Positions 1-9,120 of a DNA stretch of 64,000 nt are shown here, piece by piece. A program made the position numbers and the translations under genes. Numbering within the stretch: position 1 is the stretch's first letter; every line of letters begins with the position of its first letter. A model generated the notes under the pieces. The model saw nothing but the letters and a program-made list of their open reading frames with translations. It was not told where the DNA came from and ran no database searches. Source of the DNA: Paralithodes platypus (taxonomy: Eukaryota; Arthropoda; Malacostraca; Decapoda; Lithodidae); assembly GCA_032716605.1 (NCBI GenBank), contig CM064572.1, positions 39,561,777 through 39,625,776 on the forward strand. Reading direction: 5' to 3'.

Positions 1-408
1 TACCAGCCCTCTGTCTGTGTCGGGGTTGTCGACAAACCAGGCCGACGTCTTGGCGTTGAAGTCACCACCCAGGATGATGTGTGGGGTGTGTGGGGTGTTT
101 GTGATGTGTTGTAAGTGTGGTCTGTATTCATTTGGTACTGTAGGGGATGTTTGGGGAGGGATGTATGTGTTTATGATGGTTATGTTGGAGTTGTTGCCAG
201 TGCGTATTTTAATTGACTGTATTTCTGTTGTGTTATCATTTGGGGGGAGGAGTGATTTGGTTTGTACACTGGTTACTATGTATGATATTTCTTTGTGTAC
301 CAGGGTGATGAGTCCACCGCCCCCGCCGACAGCCCGGTCTTGTCTGATGGTGGTGAAATTATGAAATGTGGGTGTTTTTTGTGTTGTGCGGATTAACCAA
401 TAATATGG
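1..408 (-). pseudogene. LINE endonuclease (EEP) domain fragment, cut by window edge
   Basis: The minus strand is open for about 136 codons from a stop at 411-409 to the window edge. It reads as the exonuclease-endonuclease-phosphatase domain of a non-LTR retrotransposon, which nicks target DNA to prime reverse transcription. A run of five glycines after IRQDRAVG is the usual GGGG-L-I turn, followed by INTYIPP and then the catalytic block ILGGDFNAKTSAW. The N-terminal part of the domain is missing because a stop lies just upstream, and the rest of the element continues off the left edge. It differs from the CR1-like LINE that starts at 1187. It has no ATG and is taken as a truncated copy. Confident as LINE endonuclease; clade not assigned. 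Confidence 0.85.
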
Positions 409-870
409 TTACTTACAGCGCTTGTATCTCCTACTTTGAGGATACAGAAGCGTTTGACCACATCAACCAGAGACCATTACCCATCTATTTTGCTCAAGTA
501 GAGACGGTAACCACTAGCTATATCTTAGAAAAACATTTAAACCTGAACGGGGACGCATTCAACTGAGCTAAATGGCCAGAGACAATACCGAATGCAAACT
601 AAAAATACAAAAACAACAACAAAATGTATAATAATATGCCCAAACATACTACAAACAAGTACAAACAAACTAAACTGATTACCTATAAATAAATACGAAT
701 AATATATTAATGGAACCAAGAAACAATGAAACAATACAAACTATCACAAATATAATCCTTAAAAAAAGTACAATATCGAATGGTCAATTTTGACAAATGG
801 CCCGAGAGACAATAGCGAACTGCAATATATCAGGAAAATCAAATATACACGGAGTGATGGAAAAATATCC
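409..870. other. AT-rich spacer, no gene seen
   Basis: No coding signal. A short sequence (atggcc-gagacaata-cga-ctgcaa) occurs near 571-598 and again, diverged, near 796-822, so part of this spacer is a decayed local duplication. Confidence 0.5.
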
Positions 871-871
871 A

Positions 872-921
872 AAATAAAGGTTATTTAAACATTCATATTT
901 CAGTCTGGCACATGGGAGGGT

Positions 922-957
<36 letters not shown>

Positions 958-1170
958 GGAAATACAAAAAGAGGAAAAGGGATAGAAATCTGAGACGATA
1001 ATTATAACTTTTCAGGCATGCAGTTACATAACGATTTTTAGTATTCAGATAATATACAAAAAGTCGAAAATAAAGGTTATTTAAACGTTCATATTTCAGA
1101 CTGGCACGTGGAGGGCAAGAAAAGAGAGAGAGAGAGGGAATAAGAAAAGAGAAGAGAAGAGAAGAGGAGA
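872..1170. repeat. Two copies of a short dispersed repeat, each followed by a GA tract
   Basis: A block reading aaaataaaggttatttaaac then ttcatatttcag-ctggcac occurs at about 873-913 and 1070-1109. Each copy is directly followed by a GA microsatellite (about 921-954 and 1118-1180). A third copy of the block end lies at 10381-10403 and is also followed by a long GA tract. This repeat therefore appears to carry or seed GA microsatellites. Identity unknown. Confidence 0.6.
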
Positions 1171-1186
1171 CGAGAAGAGAGGGAGG

Positions 1187-1406
1187 TACAAAGGAGTACA
1201 AAGGAAATCAAGCAACAACAGATCTAGTGACCCTTCTAGGTTGCTTGTCCTCCAAAACACTGAGGATCAAGTGTCCAAACAGTGGTTTAGAGTGGGTAAG
1301 GAAACATTGGAAAGGGAATTACTGCCCTGGAACTAATGTCCGTGGCAGGATTAGGAAGTTCGTAGGGGACAGATGGGTTAGTAACTGAGGGGGGGATAAA
1401 ATAAAG
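1187..1406 (-). other. LINE copy A 3' UTR and terminal repeat
   Basis: This segment recurs almost unchanged at about 35193-35412 and 62786-63005. In each copy it ends in two units of the decamer cctttgtact (minus strand). Copy A ends against a GA microsatellite. Confidence 0.8.
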
Positions 1407-3731
1407 TTATTCATTTACAAACGCAGTCAGTCGCGGGTTTGATGCGAGATATTTGTCTAGGCGGAGTTTAAATGAATCAACGGTGATGCAGTCTATAACG
1501 TTTCGGGGAAGCCCATTCCACAAGTTGACAACTCGATTGAAGAAGAAATTCTTAGATTCGTGTGAGTCAAAAGATTTACCAATAATTTTGCAACGGTTTC
1601 CCGGCGTGTAATTAGATTGGTCGATAGTGAAGAACTTACTACAGTTCATATTGTCGATGCCTTTGATGATTTTGAATACTTGAATTAAGTCACCTCTTAA
1701 TCTGCGCTGGGTTAAAGGAAATAGATTTAATTCTCTAAGATGCTCTTCGTATGGTTTGTTCTTTAGGCTAGGTATCATTTTGGTAACTCTACGTTGAACT
1801 CGTTCTAGCTTGTTTATATCTTTTTGGTAATAAGGGCACCAGGATTGAACGCAGTATTCCAGAAGAGGGCGGACTAAGGAATTGTAAAGGGTTAGGATAA
1901 CGTCTTTGGATTTATGCTCAAATGACCTGCCTATAAAGCCAATTATTTTGTTTGCCTTCTTAACAACTTCTGAACATTGTTGACTCGGTTTTAGGTTACT
2001 CGATATTGTTACTCCCAGATCGGTTTCTCTGTTTACATTCTTAAGCTGAGTGCCATTCATCGAATAGTTTGCTTTCTCATTTAGGTATCCGATATGTAGT
2101 ACTTTACATTTATCCGCATTGAAACTCATTTGCCAAATTTGGGCCCAACATGACAATTTATCTAGATTGTGTTGCATATCGTCAACTTGTTCATTTGAGG
2201 GTACGCTATTTGCAATTTTTGTATCGTCAGCAAATTTTGAGATTGTGCAGGTGAGACCCTCATCTATGTCGTTGATGTAAATTAGAAAGAGAATTGGTCC
2301 TAGTACCGATCCCTTGGGTACCCCGCTACTTACATTGGTCCATTTAGATGCCTTACCGTTTATGACTACTCTTTGCTTTCTGTCGCTGAGCCAATTTTCT
2401 ATACATTTCAACACACCGTCTTGTGTTCCATGCGCTTTTAGTTTTAGCAGTAAACGTTTGTGGGGAACTTTGTCAAAGGCCTTTTGAAAATCAAGGTATA
2501 TAATATCTACAGCTTTACTCTCATCGTAGAGGTTGAGGATATCGTGGAAGAAGTCTAAGAGGTTTGTTAAACAGGAACGTTTTTTACGAAAGCCGTGTTG
2601 AGTATCTTTAAGTATGTTATTTTCCTCTAAGTGATTTACGAGTCTGTCTCGTATGACCGTTTCTAGCATTTTACATACAACTGAGGTTAAGCTAATTGGA
2701 CGATAGTTACGGGGTAGGGATTTGCTGCCTTTTTTTAATATCGGTGTTACGTTGGCTAGCTTCCACTGATCAGGCATAGTTCCAGACTGCAAGGATTTAT
2801 TGAATAGTAATGTCAGTGGTTTGGAGAGCTCATCCTTAGCTTCCTTTAGAACTCTAGGCGAGATTGTATCAGGTCCAGGCGTTTTATTTACCTTGAGTTT
2901 ATCTAAACAATTCAATACTTCTCTCTCTGTAACGGTGATATTGCTTAGAACATCTGAATTATCAATCTGAATCGGCGATGGTGTAGGGATATCACTGAGG
3001 TCTTCTGTTGTAAAAACTGATGCAAAAAAGGTATTCAGGGCATTACTCATTTGTACTTCGTCTTTGGTGTAGTCTCCATTTTCATCGACTAACGGTCCAA
3101 CAGTTGAAGTAACTACTTTTTTCTTTCTGATATAACTATAGAATTCTTTCGGGTTTGTTTTACTTTGATTCGCAATATGTAACTCTAAGGTCTTTTTACT
3201 TTGCTTAATTAACTTTTTGGCTTTGCGTCGTAGCTCTACAAATTTCACCTGTTCTTCGTCATTTTGTGAAGATTTTAATCTATCATTAGCAAATTTTTTA
3301 GCAAGCAGGCAGTTTGAAATATCTTTATTCCACCATTTGGGCTTATTATTATGGCCTGGATGCCGTATTTTCGATGGTATGCAGTCTTGCACTGCTTTTA
3401 GGTAAGTGGTTTTGAATAACTTCCAAGATGTATTTATGTCATTATTGTTAATTAAAAAGCTCCAGTCAGTTTCTTTAAACATAGCTGTAAGTTTATGGAA
3501 GTTTGCTTTCTTGAAATTAGGGACTTTTTCGATGCTACTATTTGGTTCGTTACTAGTAAAATTTAAAGTGAAAGTTATCGTACGATGGTCGCTGTTACTG
3601 AATTCATCACCAATATTCAAATTCTCTATTAATTCTTCTTTTGTTGCAAGTACAATGTCAAGAACGTTATTACCACGGGTTGGCGTTCGAACAAATTGAT
3701 AAAGCGAACTCTCTTGCAAGTTCGTATACAA
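1407..3731 (-). CDS. LINE ORF2, 3' part: end of endonuclease plus reverse transcriptase
   Basis: About 774 codons without a stop. Residues 20-60 carry the last endonuclease block (NNVLDIVLAT and SDHRTITF). KWWNKDI lies at about 132-138. The reverse transcriptase follows: TPGPD near 284, NYRPISLTS near 342, QHGFRKKRSC near 378, YLDFQKAFDKVPH with the first catalytic Asp at 414, GVPKGSVLGPILFLIYIND near 470-488, and FADD at 500-503. The C-terminal LINE region ends in FVNE. All three RT aspartates are present. The first codon used here is TTG, not ATG; the frame is simply the part left after an insertion into ORF2, and it is open back to a TAG near 3765. The role is target-primed reverse transcription of the LINE RNA. 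The fragment has no start of its own and is not expected to function. Confidence 0.85.
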   Translation of the reverse strand: MYTNLQESSLYQFVRTPTRGNNVLDIVLATKEELIENLNIGDEFSNSDHRTITFTLNFTSNEPNSSIEKVPNFKKANFHKLTAMFKETDWSFLINNNDINTSWKLFKTTYLKAVQDCIPSKIRHPGHNNKPKWWNKDISNCLLAKKFANDRLKSSQNDEEQVKFVELRRKAKKLIKQSKKTLELHIANQSKTNPKEFYSYIRKKKVVTSTVGPLVDENGDYTKDEVQMSNALNTFFASVFTTEDLSDIPTPSPIQIDNSDVLSNITVTEREVLNCLDKLKVNKTPGPDTISPRVLKEAKDELSKPLTLLFNKSLQSGTMPDQWKLANVTPILKKGSKSLPRNYRPISLTSVVCKMLETVIRDRLVNHLEENNILKDTQHGFRKKRSCLTNLLDFFHDILNLYDESKAVDIIYLDFQKAFDKVPHKRLLLKLKAHGTQDGVLKCIENWLSDRKQRVVINGKASKWTNVSSGVPKGSVLGPILFLIYINDIDEGLTCTISKFADDTKIANSVPSNEQVDDMQHNLDKLSCWAQIWQMSFNADKCKVLHIGYLNEKANYSMNGTQLKNVNRETDLGVTISSNLKPSQQCSEVVKKANKIIGFIGRSFEHKSKDVILTLYNSLVRPLLEYCVQSWCPYYQKDINKLERVQRRVTKMIPSLKNKPYEEHLRELNLFPLTQRRLRGDLIQVFKIIKGIDNMNCSKFFTIDQSNYTPGNRCKIIGKSFDSHESKNFFFNRVVNLWNGLPRNVIDCITVDSFKLRLDKYLASNPRLTAFVNE

Positions 3732-3786
3732 GTCATGTCCGGAGTGTGAAGTAATAGTCCAGTAAATCTAGCAATCATTTAACTGG

Positions 3787-4097
3787 ACCTAGAACAAATT
3801 GCAATAGAAGGTTTTTTGGCTTTAACTTGTTTATTAGGTCCCTCTGATGAACATATAAAAAGTCTCCAACTTTTGGACACTGGGAAAGTGGTTAATTTGC
3901 ATAAATTCAAGATGGCCGCCGTCCAAAGCTTCAATTTACAGATAACTTTTTTCTGGTTGCTCCTAGACCCTATAAATGTATTACAAACAACGTTTTTTGG
4001 CTTTAACTTGTTTATTAGGTCCCTCTGATGAACATAAAGTCTCCAACTTTTGGACACCTGGAAAGTGGTTAATTTACAGCCGAAAAACCTTACAGAC
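3787..4097. repeat. Left inverted end (MITE-like block, truncated inside)
   Basis: The block starts cctagaacaaattgcaatag and has an internal near-duplication: the segment ttggctttaacttgtttatt through the gtccaac-ttttggacac motif occurs twice. The reverse complement of 6732-7095 matches it almost base for base until about 4097, where the match stops before the inner terminus that the right copy still has. Confidence 0.85.
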
Positions 4098-4241
4098 AGG
4101 CTGAACTGTCTCTTTCACAAGGGGTGACACAGGCACTTTGTGCTTGTATGGGTTTTTTGACCTGTTGTCCCTCTTTTTTATAAAAAAAAAAAAAAAAAAA
4201 ACATGACGTAGTATGACGTCATTCAGAGCCAATTATGTAAT

Positions 4242-6655
4242 TCATGATAGGAGTTCGTATTCACTTGGATCATCGGTGCTTGCATCAAAGTTGCTATTTT
4301 GACAGAGTCCTTTACATTGACCACATGCACTGGAACATTCAAGCTCATTCCGTTTGCAACTACAGCGTTGAGTGTCACAGTTGCCCTTACACTGACATCT
4401 GACCAATTTCAGTAGTGAATCAGGAGCCACTGGCGAATCCATCGTCTTCGGTTCAAGCTGTCCCTTCCGCAGACACCAGCCCCATTTCTCGGGGTCCACA
4501 CAGTTCCCCATCCATTCCTGGACCTGACAATAAACTCGGAACGAGTGGTATTTGGCTGCATCGGTTGTTGGGGGAAGGCTGTGAACTTCAACGGTAGTTG
4601 AACTTTTTGCCACCTTGTTGCAAAACTTTGTCTTTCGCAGTCCGTCAAGGGTGTCATTTCCTTTTCCCCCGTACAAATAAACCAAGGCCTTTTCACCAGC
4701 TGATGATATCGCGTCTTTACTTCCATTTTGGCAACAGAATGCTTCTATACATTTCAAGAAACCGTTGTCTTCCCTCACTTTCCTCAAGGCAGCCCCTTTA
4801 CCAATACCATACAGTCGTGAGGTTGTGTCACATCCACAGAGTGCATGGACAACTGGCAGGACACGACAGATGCTTTCACCGAGAGCTTCTGCTACTGAGT
4901 TAATATGCCAACATTTCCCACCTTCCTTGCTCGACTTGAAGTACAAATCATTCATCCCTCGTTCCGCATAATGACACAACAGCACCAACAAGTCTGTGTC
5001 CTCACCTATCACATATGTCACGGTTTCCCTTGCATGCTCAATTCCCTTCTTCGCAATCATGACATCTGCATCTGCTGGCGCATTGACACAGTCAATTCCA
5101 TTTGCCTTGAATGTTTCACACAATAAGTCAATGAAGTTTTGCTTATTGTCCGAGTTTGACAAGAAGTTTTCCTTTTTTGACCGAAGGGGCATGGTTGGAG
5201 TGAACATCACCTTTTGACCAAAGACTCCTTTTGATCGTCGATTGTGTGTCATGTCCTTGGTAGTAGGTCCTGATTTATAACCGTCGAATACAACCACCGG
5301 GTTGAGAAAGTTTTTGGAAACATGCTTCATGTACATGCTTGCAATGTCCTCAAATGTGTCACCCTTCTTCCATGGAATCCTTTGCAATAAGGAACCACCA
5401 TCCAGAACATGGGTCACAGTCCTTTCTTCCTCAAATGATTCCAATGACGACTTGGGAACAACAGCAGCTATCTCATCTCCTAGCTGTGGTTTATTGGCTT
5501 CCCTGAGCCTCCCCCACTTATCGAACAGAGCAGTAGGGTAGCTAGACAACTCATACGCAAAGACACCTAAGTCCCTGTTATTAGCAAAGATGAGGAGCCT
5601 CTGGAAAAGGAGCTGTGGGTCGATTGGTACTTTTTCAGCACTGATTGTAACCTTTGCACCTTTGTTTCCCGGGCATTTCCGCACCCTCCTCAGCTCCCCG
5701 CCATGGAGTGGCTTCGGTCACCCAGGCTTTATTGTGGTCGGCGGGGAGGGTTCTGTGGGGGCGCTCGGTTATGGCCTTGGCCTTGCTCAGGGCCTTGGGG
5801 CTGTTCGGCCAGGCAGCTTGGGGAACAACAACAACAACAACAACCTTTGCACCCAACGACTCAACTTGATCTTTCTTCCTAAATGAAAAGTCAAAAGCAT
5901 TGCTACCTTCCATCTTCTGCACAATGTTCATACCAACCTCATACAGTAAATGAGGATTGGCCGAGGCTGGTCCTGTCACACCGTTGGCAATATTCCTGAG
6001 TTCATTTGATTCTTGAAATGGATCATAATCCTTGAAGAATGCGAGAACCTTCTCTGTGTCCTTCCTATCTCGTTCACGCCTTGCTTCAGTCATTTCTTTG
6101 TGCTGCTCAGAGGTGTGGAAATGCTTCCCTGTCAGTTCTTGCATAACTTCACTCACCTCAGCGCAGGCTGGCATAGCAAGTAACCAGCGCAGGCGTTGCG
6201 TTTCCTCCATGCCCCTACCACGTGTCAATCCACCATTCGTTTTCAAAGAGCGCATCAAAACCAGCTCTATAACCAAGTCGCTTGGCAGTCCTGCCCACAG
6301 CCGATCACTTCGGCGGATCACAAATAGACCGGAGTTCAATTGACAGAACATGTCGGGGTTGAGCTGCTCAAGTTCAATCATGTCTTGAATGTACGCATGG
6401 GCTGACTTGGCATAATTGTTATGACCACATGCTGCAAAGTACGGCAACATCTCCTGGAGTGTTCCGAGGTACAGTAGGAAATCGCCCATTCTCAGTGCCC
6501 TCAGGAAGCGACGCAGCAGGTCAATCATGTCCATGTATTGAATCCATAGCTTTCCCATCTTATGCTCTGCTAAGGAGCTCTTCTCAGCTTTAAGTTTTTC
6601 AGAAATTATGCACCACCTCTTCTTCCATGGCTTCGGTAGATGTCGCACCAATCTG
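4242..6655 (-). pseudogene. FEN1/XPG-like nuclease with N-terminal conserved region and C-terminal CXC domain
   Basis: Two overlapping frames (6655-5842 and 5660-4242) form one broken gene of about 740 codons. The N-terminal half holds a conserved region of unknown function (SGLFVIRRSDRLWAG, then GGLTRGRGMEE and MPACAEV). The C-terminal half has the XPG/FEN1 order of motifs, numbered within the 480-residue frame: VLDGGS (Asp95), VVVFDG (Asp134), APADAD (Asp205, Asp207), GEDTD (Asp229, Asp231), then GCD (Asp286) followed by GIGK (293-296). These match the metal-binding positions of flap endonucleases, with Asp in place of the usual Glu pair. Residues 430-462 are a cysteine-rich CXC (tesmin/TSO1-like) DNA-binding domain. 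No ATG begins the N-terminal half; the frame opens at a good splice acceptor (tttcttgtttcaacag, about 6655), so a first exon is missing or not visible. The frame is broken by the insertion at 5661. From memory, related hypothetical proteins are common in aquatic invertebrates. Confidence 0.75.
5661..5853 (+). mobile_element. Short retroposon with AAC tail inside the nuclease gene
   Basis: A GC-rich segment of about 180 bp ends in roughly seven AAC repeats and is flanked by perfect 12-bp copies of aacctttgcacc (5649-5660 and 5842-5853). This is the mark of target-primed insertion. Removing 193 bp restores the codons for GAKV across the junction and joins the two halves of the nuclease gene. 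The net gain of 193 bases shifts the frame. The body is probably the 5'-truncated 3' end of a LINE or a SINE; source family not recognised. Confidence 0.85.
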
Positions 6656-6731
6656 TTGAAACAAGAAACAAGATGATGGGATTAGTATAGGCCTAGGCAA
6701 AATGTAATAGACAATAATGTGCAGTAAAGGT

Positions 6732-7095
6732 AGGGCTTGACCTAGAACAAATTGCAATAGAAGGTTTTTTGGCTGTAAGGTTTTTTGGCTGTAAATTAAC
6801 CACTTTCCAGGTGTCCAAAAGTTGGAGACTTTTTATATGTTCATCAGAGGGACCTAATAAACAAGTTAAAGCCAAAAAACGTTGTTTGTAATACATTTAT
6901 AGGGTCTAGGAGCAACCAGAAAAAAGTTATCTGTAAATTGAAGCTTTGGACGGCGGCCATCTTGAATTTATGCAAATTAACCACTTTCCCGGTGTCCAAA
7001 AGTTGGAGACTTTTTATATGTTCATCAGAGGGACCTAATAAACAAGTTAAAGCCAAAAAACCTTCTATTGCAATTTGTTCTAAGTCCAGCCCTAC
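6732..7095. repeat. Right inverted end, itself a complete 364-bp MITE-like unit
   Basis: The inner edge begins gtagggcttgacctagaac and the outer edge, read in reverse, begins gtagggctggacttagaac. The block therefore has its own inverted repeats of about 45 bp. It matches the left end of the element in inverted orientation. Confidence 0.8.
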
Positions 7096-7470
7096 TTTGA
7101 CTGGTCTATAAGGGTATCGCCCCACTTGGTCACAGGTAAATTAAAGTCGCCGAAAATTACGGTATCTTGTGAGTTACTTATAGCTGCAATTTGTTCGTAA
7201 ATTTCTCGGTCAGTTTGCACTGATTGAGCTGGAGGTCTGTATATTAATGCAAGTATTATTTTTGTACCTTTATTATTCTTTATTAGCACAAAAGATGCGT
7301 CGACGTTCACAATTTGAGGTTTTGACAAGAGGGTAGGGTTAAGACTTTCTTTGATATAAAGTAAAACGCCACCTCCATTTCGATTTATTCGGCTTTTCTC
7401 AAACATTACATAACCAGGAAGTGAATACTCTGCTAAAAAGTCTCTGCATGAGACTGCATGAGTCTCTGTC
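7096..7470 (-). pseudogene. LINE copy A endonuclease domain, 5' part of ORF2
   Basis: The minus frame reads RDFLAEYSLPGY, a GGGVLLYIKE block, IYRPP and the catalytic VIFGDFNLPVTKW, typical of CR1-type apurinic-like endonuclease. It is continuous with the frame at 3786 once the inserted element is removed. Upstream the frame runs directly into the ORF1 esterase motif VIHAGSND (about 7480-7505). The end of ORF1 and the first part of the endonuclease have therefore been lost in an internal deletion. Confidence 0.8.
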
Positions 7471-7479
7471 AAATGCATG

Positions 7480-8253
7480 ACGTCATTTGAACCAGCATGG
7501 ATGACAAAAAGGGTATTTTCATTTGCATCATAATGCATCCTTTGTGGTATCTTCGAAGGCTTCCACAATGTCGTCCAGTCCAGCTCCTGGGATGCAAAAT
7601 CTTTTCCGTTGATTTGGGACTCTGTCGCAGAACTCTTCGACCTGGCCTCGTAGGATGGAATCCCCAATGAGCCTGGTCTCTTTTGGTTCGTCTTCCATCT
7701 CTACCAATATCTCAAATCTGTTTGACATTGTGACTGGTAGATGAGACCTTTTCTGCGTTGGCCGTGCACCGTTCGTCACTGGTGTAAATCTAGAAACCTG
7801 TGGTGGCGGGACTCTACGTACAGGTCGGGGAGAGGAGTGGTTAGAACGGGGGCGAGGGGTTGGTACTGTTCGTGCTAGCAGGCTTCTTGCACGAGGAGTG
7901 GGGGAGAGACTAAGGTGAACAGGGCGGCTGTCCTGGTTTGATGTCGGCTCAGGTTCGTCAGAAGCATCTGCTGCAGTGTCTATTGCAGGTGTTGGATTGT
8001 TGGCAGATGACGTTGGGGCGGTGGTGGATGCTGGAGTTGAAACAATTGGAGTTAGTGATACTCCAACGTTGAGTGTTACAAACTCTTGGAGTGATTCCAG
8101 CTTCCTGGTGAGGGTGTTGATCTTGTTGTGGGCTTCATCCAATATTGCTGTCAAATCTTCTCGTTGCTGGCAGAGTCGGCAGACTTGTGGATCGGCAGGA
8201 GCAAACATGGAAGCACCAAACCTACCGGCGCAGTTCGTACAGGCACGAGGCAT
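7480..8253 (-). pseudogene. LINE copy A ORF1: CxxC zinc-binding start and SGNH esterase segment
   Basis: The ATG at 8253 gives MPRACTNCAGRF with further cysteines (CRLCQ) about 20 residues later, a putative zinc-binding head. A short helical stretch and a long Pro/Ser/Thr-rich linker follow. RLIGDSILRGQVEEFCDR (block I, GDS) and IPGAGLDDIVEAFE are esterase motifs of CR1/L2 ORF1 proteins. The frame stops at about 7528, where a duplicated gatgca with a few extra bases causes a shift. The esterase continues in the next frame with FVIHAGSNDV (GxND block). ORF1 proteins of this group bind RNA and may act on lipids or membranes; their exact role is not settled. Confidence 0.75.
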
Positions 8254-8369
8254 GGTGACGATCACTTTCTTCAGATCACTTCACTCACTTAAAAACACTT
8301 AACTCAATTTAAAAACACTAAACTCACTTTAAAAACACTTCACTCCCTTCAGGTCGCTTCACTTACTTA

Positions 8370-9115
8370 AATAGGCCTAACCGAAAACAAAAATTTTGAA
8401 ATACACACAAATACACACAAATCAGCGGTGATAGCCTAACCGAAAATTAAAACAAAACAAAATTTAATTTGAATACGCAGTGATAGTCGAACCGAAAACA
8501 ATTTTATGTTTATTTAAACAGAAATAGGCCACCAGGGGTTATAGCCTATCCTAAACGAAAACAAAAATTATGAAATACCGGTACGCAGAAATAGGCCACC
8601 AGCGGTGATAGCCTAACTGAAAATTTAAAAATTGAAGTACGCAGAAATAGGCCACCAGGGATGATAGCCTAGACTAACCGAAAACAAAAATAACCGAAAA
8701 CAAAAATTATGAAATACCGGTACGCAGAAATAGGCCACCAGCGGTGATAGCCTAGACTAACCGAAAACAAAAAGAACCGAAAACAAAAATTATGAAATAC
8801 CGGTACGCAGAAATAGGCCACTAGCGGTGATAGCCTAACTGAAAATTTAAAAATTGAAGTATGCAGAAATAGGCCACCAGGGATGATAGCCTAGACTAAC
8901 CGAAAACAAAAATAACCGAAAACAAAAATTATGAAATACCGGTACGCAGAAATAGGCCACCAGCGGTGATAGCCTAACTGAAAATTTAAAAATTGAAGTA
9001 CCGTACGCAGAAATAGGCCACCAGGGATGATAGCCTAGACTAACCGAAAACAAAAATAACCAAAAACAAAAAAGTCTGAAATATGCAGAAGTAGGCTACC
9101 AGGGGTGATAACCTA
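8370..9115 (-). repeat. Tandem dimeric repeat array upstream of LINE ORF1
   Basis: The core gcagaaataggccacca recurs at about 8585, 8641, 8724, 8807, 8863, 8946, 9007 and, diverged, at 8519 and 9084. The spacings alternate around 56 and 83 bp. Short units contain agcggtgatagcctaactg and long ones agggatgatagcctagac followed by two ccgaaaacaaaa blocks, so the higher-order unit is about 139 bp. The array sits directly upstream of ORF1 and may be the LINE 5' UTR or promoter monomers (inference). Confidence 0.75.
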
Positions 9116-9120
9116 CCTAA

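Larger units (their letters stand above)
3787..7095 (-). mobile_element. 3.3-kb element with long inverted ends carrying a FEN1-like/CXC gene
   Basis: The element interrupts LINE copy A. Its ends are inverted copies of a roughly 310-360 bp block (3787-4097 and 6732-7095). The flanks show tttaactgg at 3778-3786 and tttgactgg at 7096-7104, a candidate 9-bp target duplication with one mismatch. The ctgg part also resembles the inner sequence of the right end, so the exact boundary is uncertain. Between the ends lies one minus-strand gene. I could not assign a transposon superfamily. Either this is an autonomous transposon whose ends also exist as a MITE, or two inverted MITE copies have trapped a gene between them. 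Confidence 0.75.
1187..9120 (-). mobile_element. CR1/L2-type LINE, copy A, nearly full length but interrupted
   Basis: Read on the minus strand, the order is a 5' tandem-repeat region (about 9115-8370), ORF1 with a zinc-binding start and a GDS-type esterase segment (8253 downward), endonuclease (about 7470-7096), then after an insertion (7095-3787) the end of the endonuclease, the reverse transcriptase (to 1407) and a 3' UTR ending in two copies of the decamer cctttgtact. An esterase-bearing ORF1 and a short terminal repeat instead of poly(A) are known traits of the CR1/L2 group. Joining the flanks of the insertion and removing one 9-bp duplication keeps the ORF2 frame, with a single stop, so this was one element. 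It is inactive: internal deletion, frameshift, stop and insertion. Further 3' copies lie at 35193-36156 and 62786-64000. Confidence 0.85.

Noticed and set aside
4171..4201. Poly-A run as a polyadenylation tail of the nuclease gene
   Set aside because: The A run is on the plus strand while the gene is on the minus strand, so it cannot be its tail; it is a simple repeat or a trace of another insertion.
7976..8302. 108-codon plus-strand frame
   Set aside because: Antisense to the LINE ORF1 linker; no motif of its own.
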